Below, piece by piece: positions 59,102 to 64,000 of a DNA stretch of 64,000 nucleotides (the stretch's first letter is position 1; the number at the start of each line of letters is the position of its first letter). The notes beneath the pieces are model-generated. The model searched no databases. It had not been told where the DNA came from and saw only the letters and a program-made list of their open reading frames with translations. The stretch comes from Pantoea rwandensis (GTDB taxonomy: Bacteria > Pseudomonadota > Gammaproteobacteria > Enterobacterales > Enterobacteriaceae), in the NCBI RefSeq assembly GCF_000759475.1, contig NZ_CP009454.1, forward strand, positions 2,170,001 through 2,234,000, written 5' to 3'. Made by a program: the position numbers and the translations under genes.

Positions 59102-61640
59102 GCCGTTCACTGCGTTGCCAGGCGCGCTCCAGCGCCTGCGCCAACTGCACCTGTTGCCAGGGTTTTGCCAGCCGTTCACACAGCGGCAAAGTGACCTGAC
59201 TTTGACGCAAATCCTGACCGCTAATCAGCAGCGTGGCCAATTCCGGCCACTGCTGTTGTGCCTGACGAATCACATCTGCGCCGTTTAACGCCCCGGGTAA
59301 CATCAAATCACTGATCAGTAACTCAATGTCTGGCGTCTGCCGCAGCAGCGTTAACGCGGATTCGCCATCGTCACACTCTAATGTGAGATAGCCGAGCTGA
59401 TGCAAGTGCTCACACAATGTCTGCCTGACGGCGGGTTCATCATCCAGGACCAACACCAGACGGTCGCTGCTGGCAACTGGCGTGAATTCCGGCAGCGCCG
59501 GTGCAGACTGGGCCGCTTCCGGTGCACGCGGCAGTAACAGGCGCACGGTGGTGCCCTGGCCGGGGGCGGTTTCCACCTCGATCTGCCCGCCAGATTGACG
59601 CACAAATCCATACACCATCGACAGCCCAAGTCCACTGCCGCTGCCGGTCTCTTTGGTGGTGAAAAATGGCTCAAACACCTGTTCTCGCACCTCGGCTGAC
59701 ATGCCGCAGCCGTGATCGATAACTTCAATGGTCACGCGATCGCGTTTGCCATCCGCCTCCTGCATTCGCTGATTCCAGATGCGCAGGCGAATTTCCCCGC
59801 TTTGTTTCTCCATGGCATCGCGCGCATTGACCACCAGATTCATCAGCGCATTTTCCAGTTGCCCGGCATCGATCCACGCTGGCCAACCGGGGCGTTGCGC
59901 ATCTACCACTAATTGCTGACCGGGCAACAGTGAATGCTGCAACAGTGAGTGCAGATTATCGACCAGCTCAATCACTGATACCGCACGCGGATATAGCGAC
60001 TGTTTACGTGAGAAGGCCAGCAGCCGCTGGGTAAGCTGTGCCGCGCGGTCGGCCGCCAGCCGCGCACGATCGATTCGGCTAGCCAGCGAACCAGAGGGGA
60101 GTTGGCCCACGGTGAGCGCCAGACTGCCAATAATCACGGCCAGCAGGTTGTTGAAGTCATGGGCGATGCCGCCGGTGAGTTGGCCCACCGCTTTCATTTT
60201 TTGGCTGTGCAGCAGCGCTTCTTCCAGCGCCTTGCGCGTGGTGCGCTCCAGTACGGTATTGACCATGCCACGGCGTGGCACCGGGCTAAAGCGCAGTTCC
60301 AGCGTGCGGCCGTCGGGCAGGCGAACTTCCTGCGCATCGTGCAGGCTGGTGAGTTGCACATCCATCCGCTCTAGCAGACGTTGATAATGCAGGCCGCGAT
60401 GCAGGTCGCGCGCCGGAATGCCGAGCAACTCAGCATATTGCGCGTTCCATACCACCAGTTGCCCGCTGTTATCGAACAACGCAAAGCCATCGCGCATCGC
60501 GAGGAAAGTGGATTCCAGTTGATTACTTTTCTCTTTTAACAGGCGCGAAGTGTGGGCCAGTGAAGCGGTATTGCGCGCAAAGACGTTAAAGGCGCGAGCC
60601 AGATCGCCAAGCTCATCGCGGCGGGCCAATCCCGGAACATTGACGCTTTTCTCGCCCTGGGCCAGGCGCGTCATGGCCTGGGCGATAGCGGTCAGGCTCG
60701 AACCGAGATTCCGATAGATGTAGTAGCCCGCGTAACCGGTGATCAACAGTGCCAGCAGCATAAACAGACCAATAAACCCGATGATGGAGTCCAGCTCCTG
60801 ATGCGTCACCGTGCTACGCGCATCGCTCTGCTGCGCGACCAGTTGCACATAATGGGTGATGTCACCATTCAGCATCGCAACCAGTGCTTTGATGCGATAG
60901 GTCGCGTAGGCAATGGCGATATCGCTCTGCTCAAGCTGTTGAGCGACGGGTTGTAAGCTGCGCGTGGTGTCGACCAAGCGGTCACGCTGCATCGCCAGCG
61001 CATCCTGTAGCGGCAGGGCGGACCAAATGGGCAGTACCTGTTGTAATTGCTGTTCAGCAGCTTGCGGTGCCGTGGACTGGATAGCCACCTTTAACAGGGC
61101 ATCCGTTTGCTGGCGCAGCGGCAAAAAAGCGCCGTCGCTGGCGAGTACATCAATGCGATTCAGCAGCAATTGCGCCTGCCACAGACCACTCAGCATCACG
61201 TTGCGTTGTAAGTGGCGTTGATGACCAACACGCAGCAGCTGATTGATGCTCTGTTCAAGCATCTGGCTGCGTTCACGAATGCGCGCCAGCAGTGCGGGTT
61301 GCTGTGCGGCCAATGGCGCGTTCGCCAGCAGGGATAAAGACTGCTGCAAGGCTTGCTGCGTCTGTTGCAGACGTGCCGACTCGCTCTGGTACTCCAGCGC
61401 ACCCACCACCTGCGCCAATCGTACGGCGGCGGTGGCCACATTGGCCGTATCCCGCGCCAGCGCCAGGCTGCCGTTCATATCCGCTAGCGTTTGCGCCTGT
61501 GCCTGCTCCTGAATGTGACCCGCGTGGCGAAATCCAAAAATAGCCACCAGGCTCACCGCCAGCGTCACGCTCACCACTAACAGGTTAAACAGCAGCAAGC
61601 GACCCCGTGCGCCAGCGTGCCAGTGCAGACTCTGACTCAT
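59055..61640 (-). CDS. Hybrid sensor histidine kinase
   Basis: An 861-residue membrane kinase starting [14 protein letters not shown]. The first membrane helix is about residues 15-37, then a long helical periplasmic domain (38-285), a second helix (about 290-312) and HAMP ([15 protein letters not shown]). A PAS-like domain follows, then H-box [20 protein letters not shown] with the phospho-histidine near residue 510. The ATP-binding domain has [16 protein letters not shown] and [11 protein letters not shown]; a C-terminal receiver domain has LVLDDEP, SDLMLPG and the lysine in LAKPW. The AAGGAG before ATG 61640 sets the start. Divergent from the sugar ABC ATPase at 61787, which it may regulate with a response regulator not in the window. 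Confidence 0.9.
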   Translation of the reverse strand: MSQSLHWHAGARGRLLLFNLLVVSVTLAVSLVAIFGFRHAGHIQEQAQAQTLADMNGSLALARDTANVATAAVRLAQVVGALEYQSESARLQQTQQALQQSLSLLANAPLAAQQPALLARIRERSQMLEQSINQLLRVGHQRHLQRNVMLSGLWQAQLLLNRIDVLASDGAFLPLRQQTDALLKVAIQSTAPQAAEQQLQQVLPIWSALPLQDALAMQRDRLVDTTRSLQPVAQQLEQSDIAIAYATYRIKALVAMLNGDITHYVQLVAQQSDARSTVTHQELDSIIGFIGLFMLLALLITGYAGYYIYRNLGSSLTAIAQAMTRLAQGEKSVNVPGLARRDELGDLARAFNVFARNTASLAHTSRLLKEKSNQLESTFLAMRDGFALFDNSGQLVVWNAQYAELLGIPARDLHRGLHYQRLLERMDVQLTSLHDAQEVRLPDGRTLELRFSPVPRRGMVNTVLERTTRKALEEALLHSQKMKAVGQLTGGIAHDFNNLLAVIIGSLALTVGQLPSGSLASRIDRARLAADRAAQLTQRLLAFSRKQSLYPRAVSVIELVDNLHSLLQHSLLPGQQLVVDAQRPGWPAWIDAGQLENALMNLVVNARDAMEKQSGEIRLRIWNQRMQEADGKRDRVTIEVIDHGCGMSAEVREQVFEPFFTTKETGSGSGLGLSMVYGFVRQSGGQIEVETAPGQGTTVRLLLPRAPEAAQSAPALPEFTPVASSDRLVLVLDDEPAVRQTLCEHLHQLGYLTLECDDGESALTLLRQTPDIELLISDLMLPGALNGADVIRQAQQQWPELATLLISGQDLRQSQVTLPLCERLAKPWQQVQLAQALERAWQRSERLNRARQAATAATVSP

Positions 61641-61786
61641 TTGCGGACACTCCTTACCTCTCAACTCCCGGCGAGTATAAAAGCGTGAACGGGGTGCAAT
61701 ATGACAAATATGAATGGCCGCTGACATTTTCCATTTATCTGGCGTTGCAACACTCGGCGACAACTTCACACAGCAGGAGCCTGGCG
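61641..61786. promoter_or_regulatory. Divergent control region between sensor kinase and sugar ABC genes
   Basis: A 146-bp intergenic region must hold both promoters. Ribosome sites are AAGGAG (minus, for the kinase) and CAGGAGC at 61774-61780 (plus). No operator is assigned. Confidence 0.5.
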
Positions 61787-63292
61787 ATGGCGGCGACACC
61801 TATATTAGAAATGCGCGAAATCACCCGACGCTTCGGCAGCTTCTACGCCTTAAAAGGCGTGGATCTGACCGTGTGGCCGGGTGAAGTCCATGCGCTGATG
61901 GGCGAAAACGGTGCCGGAAAAAGTACGCTGATGAAGATTCTGGCCGGTGCGTATATCGCCAGCAGCGGGGAAATTCTTATTGATGGTCAGCCCTACGCCA
62001 TTAAAGGCCCGAAAGAGGCGCTGGCAGCGGGCATCACACTGATTTATCAGGAAATCAATCTGGCGCCCAATCTCACGGTGGCAGAGAACATTTTTCTCGG
62101 CAGCGAGATCACGCGTGGCGGGCTGGTGAAACGTCGGCAGATGGCAGAAGAAGCACAGCAGGTGATTGATCGTTTGGGTGCGCAATTCAGCGCAACCGAT
62201 CTGGTGAGCAGGCTGAGCATCGCCGAGCAACAGCAGGTGGAGATCGCCCGCGCGCTGCATCGCAACAGCCGTATTCTGGTGATGGATGAACCCACTGCCG
62301 CACTCTCCAATCGTGAAACCGAACAGCTGTTTGCGCTGATTAAACGCCTGCGCAGTGAAGGCATGGCGATCATTTATATCAGTCATCGCATGGCGGAAGT
62401 GTATGAGCTCTCCGATCGCGTCAGCGTGCTGCGTGATGGACAGTATGTTGGCAGCCTGACGCGTGACCAACTGAATGCCAGTGAACTGGTGCGCATGATG
62501 GTCGGGCGTCCACTCAGCGATCTGTTTAATAAAGATCGCGATATTCCCTTCGGTGAGGTCCGCCTGGCCGTTAATCATCTAACCGATAACCGGAAAGTGC
62601 ATCCCAGCAGTCTCTCGGTGCGCGCCGGGGAAATTGTCGGGCTGGCAGGTTTGGTCGGTGCCGGGCGCAGTGAGCTGGCACAGCTGATTTTTGGCGTGCA
62701 CCAGCCGAAAGGCGGCGAGCTCTGGATCGACGGTGAGAAGGTGAAAATTCACTCCCCGCGGGATGCCATAGCACGTGGCATTGGTTTCCTGACCGAGAAC
62801 CGTAAAGAGCAAGGGCTGTTTCTGGAACTGGCCGCGCAGGAAAACATCGTGATGGCCACGCTGGAGCGTGATGCCAGTTACGGTCTGCTCAATCGGCGCA
62901 AAGGGCAAAAGATCGCCGGTGATGCCATCGAATCACTCAATATCCGTGTGCCGCACGCCCAGGTGCGGGCAGGTGGATTATCGGGCGGTAACCAACAGAA
63001 GCTGCTGATTTCACGCTGGGTGGCGATTGCACCGCGCATCCTGCTGCTGGACGAACCCACGCGCGGCGTGGATGTCGGCGCCAAAAGCGAAATCTACCGC
63101 ATGATGAATCAGATGGCGCAACAGGGCGTGGCGATATTGATGATCTCCAGCGAGCTGCCGGAGGTGGTCGGGATGAGTGACCGCGTCTACGTGATGCGCG
63201 AAGGCAGCATTGCGGGCGAGTTGAGCGGCGCAGAGATCAGCCAGGAAAACATCATGACACTGGCCACCGGCGCACAGCCGGTTCAGGCCTGA
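61787..63292 (+). CDS. Sugar ABC transporter ATP-binding protein (RbsA-like), second system
   Basis: A 501-residue tandem ABC ATPase of the CUT2 class. N-terminal half: [29 protein letters not shown] and [13 protein letters not shown]-terminal half: degenerate [25 protein letters not shown] and [16 protein letters not shown]. It is RbsA-like but distinct from the one at 18069. ATG 61787 after CAGGAGC is chosen; a long upstream extension overlaps the kinase gene. Followed by a permease; the binding-protein gene is probably beyond the window. Confidence 0.92.
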   Translation: MAATPILEMREITRRFGSFYALKGVDLTVWPGEVHALMGENGAGKSTLMKILAGAYIASSGEILIDGQPYAIKGPKEALAAGITLIYQEINLAPNLTVAENIFLGSEITRGGLVKRRQMAEEAQQVIDRLGAQFSATDLVSRLSIAEQQQVEIARALHRNSRILVMDEPTAALSNRETEQLFALIKRLRSEGMAIIYISHRMAEVYELSDRVSVLRDGQYVGSLTRDQLNASELVRMMVGRPLSDLFNKDRDIPFGEVRLAVNHLTDNRKVHPSSLSVRAGEIVGLAGLVGAGRSELAQLIFGVHQPKGGELWIDGEKVKIHSPRDAIARGIGFLTENRKEQGLFLELAAQENIVMATLERDASYGLLNRRKGQKIAGDAIESLNIRVPHAQVRAGGLSGGNQQKLLISRWVAIAPRILLLDEPTRGVDVGAKSEIYRMMNQMAQQGVAILMISSELPEVVGMSDRVYVMREGSIAGELSGAEISQENIMTLATGAQPVQA

Positions 63293-63302
63293 GGAGACCG
63301 AA

Positions 63303-64000
63303 ATGACCAGTGAAACCGCACGCGTAAAAAGTCCTACGCTCAAACGCGCCTTAATGAGCGATCTGCTGCAAACGGTGGGCATTCTGCCGATTTTGATTCT
63401 GATTGTGGCGGTTTTTGGCTTTGTCGCACCGAACTTCTTTACCGAAGCCAACCTGCTGAATATCACCCGCCAGGCTTCGATCAATATCGTGCTGGCAGCA
63501 GGCATGACCTTTGTCATCCTCACTGGCGGGATAGATTTATCCGTCGGTTCGATGCTCGGCACCACGGCGGTGGTGGCGATGGTGGTGTCACTCGATCCCG
63601 CCTTTGCCGGGCTGACGATACCGGCGGCGCTCGGCGCAGGGCTGATTATGGGGCTTTTCAACGGCATTTTAGTGGCGTGGGCCGGTTTACCGCCCTTTAT
63701 CGTCACGCTCGGCACCTATACCGCCTTGCGCGGCGCGGCTTATTTGCTGGCGAACGGCACCACCGTCATCAACTCTGACATCAATTTTGAGTGGATAGGC
63801 AACGGTTATCTCGGGCCGATCCCATGGCTGATCATTATTGCCTTTGCCGTCATCGCGCTGTGCTGGTTCATTCTGCGCCGCACCACCCTGGGCGTGCACA
63901 TCTACGCTGTGGGCGGCAACATGCAGGCGGCTCGTCTTACCGGCATTAAGGTCGGCATGGTGCTGGTGTTTGTCTATGCCATGAGCGGCATGTTGTCGGG
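63303..64000 (+). CDS. Sugar ABC transporter permease (RbsC-like), 3' end outside window
   Basis: The frame is open from ATG 63303 (after GAGGAG) to the window end, giving 232 residues MTSETARVKSPTLKRALM... Membrane helices and the CUT2 permease marks ILTGGIDLSVGSMLGTT, AWAGLPPFIVTLGTYTALRG and YAVGGNMQAARLTGI are seen. The family length is about 320-340, so roughly 90-100 residues lie beyond the end. It belongs to the importer with the ATPase upstream. Confidence 0.92.
   Translation, partial: MTSETARVKSPTLKRALMSDLLQTVGILPILILIVAVFGFVAPNFFTEANLLNITRQASINIVLAAGMTFVILTGGIDLSVGSMLGTTAVVAMVVSLDPAFAGLTIPAALGAGLIMGLFNGILVAWAGLPPFIVTLGTYTALRGAAYLLANGTTVINSDINFEWIGNGYLGPIPWLIIIAFAVIALCWFILRRTTLGVHIYAVGGNMQAARLTGIKVGMVLVFVYAMSGMLS

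Overview
The window looks like chromosome of an enterobacterium of the Pantoea/Erwinia group. Reasons, from memory rather than a search: nac and cbl lie side by side, phnFGHIJKLMNP has enterobacterial-type products, and a type VI secretion (T6SS) VgrG/EagR/PAAR-Rhs block lies next to an hcp gene and a tRNA-Asn. Conserved parts are GC-rich. The effector tips are AT-rich and clearly acquired.

Region 1 (1-16.5 kb) is a T6SS effector locus. It runs from the 3' end of vgrG through an EagR chaperone gene to a full-length PAAR-Rhs effector with an AHH nuclease tip and its putative immunity gene. Two promoterless orphan Rhs 3' modules follow: LHH nuclease with SUKH immunity, and a predicted ADP-ribosyltransferase with an unknown immunity protein. 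Between them lies debris: decayed toxin tails, decayed immunity genes, an orphan SUKH gene, two symE-like remnants, and a hairpin after each immunity gene. The third Rhs copy is a visible mosaic of the first two. An hcp gene followed by an unknown protein with a hydrophobic hairpin, and a tRNA-Asn, close the region.

Region 2 (17-20.6 kb) is a complete ribose/galactose/inositol-type sugar ABC transporter (binding protein, ATPase, permease). A 99-bp inverted-repeat element follows it.

Region 3 (21-45.2 kb) is a nitrogen and amino-compound catabolic region. It holds nac (with a sigma-54 promoter and an NtrC-like site), cbl and gabD. Next come an aldehyde dehydrogenase, a HAD hydrolase and a PuuB-like FAD oxidase behind a second sigma-54 promoter, then a dipeptide-type ABC transporter with a fused ATPase, a double-GNAT protein, a GhrA-like reductase, an M20 amidohydrolase, gabT and an Lrp/AsnC regulator. 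A GNAT-hyuA-hyuB operon and an SDR gene complete it. gabT and gabD would turn GABA into succinate. The other genes plausibly feed amines, amides or lactams into that route.

Region 4 (45.3-59.1 kb) opens with a convergent GGDEF-EAL protein. It continues with the phosphonate C-P lyase genes, phnFGHIJKLMNP then phnC-phnD-phnE1-phnE2, with Pho-box-like repeats before phnF and before phnC.

Region 5 (59-64 kb) has a hybrid sensor kinase gene whose 3' end overlaps phnE2 head-on. It is divergent from a second sugar ABC ATPase, followed by a permease cut off by the window edge.
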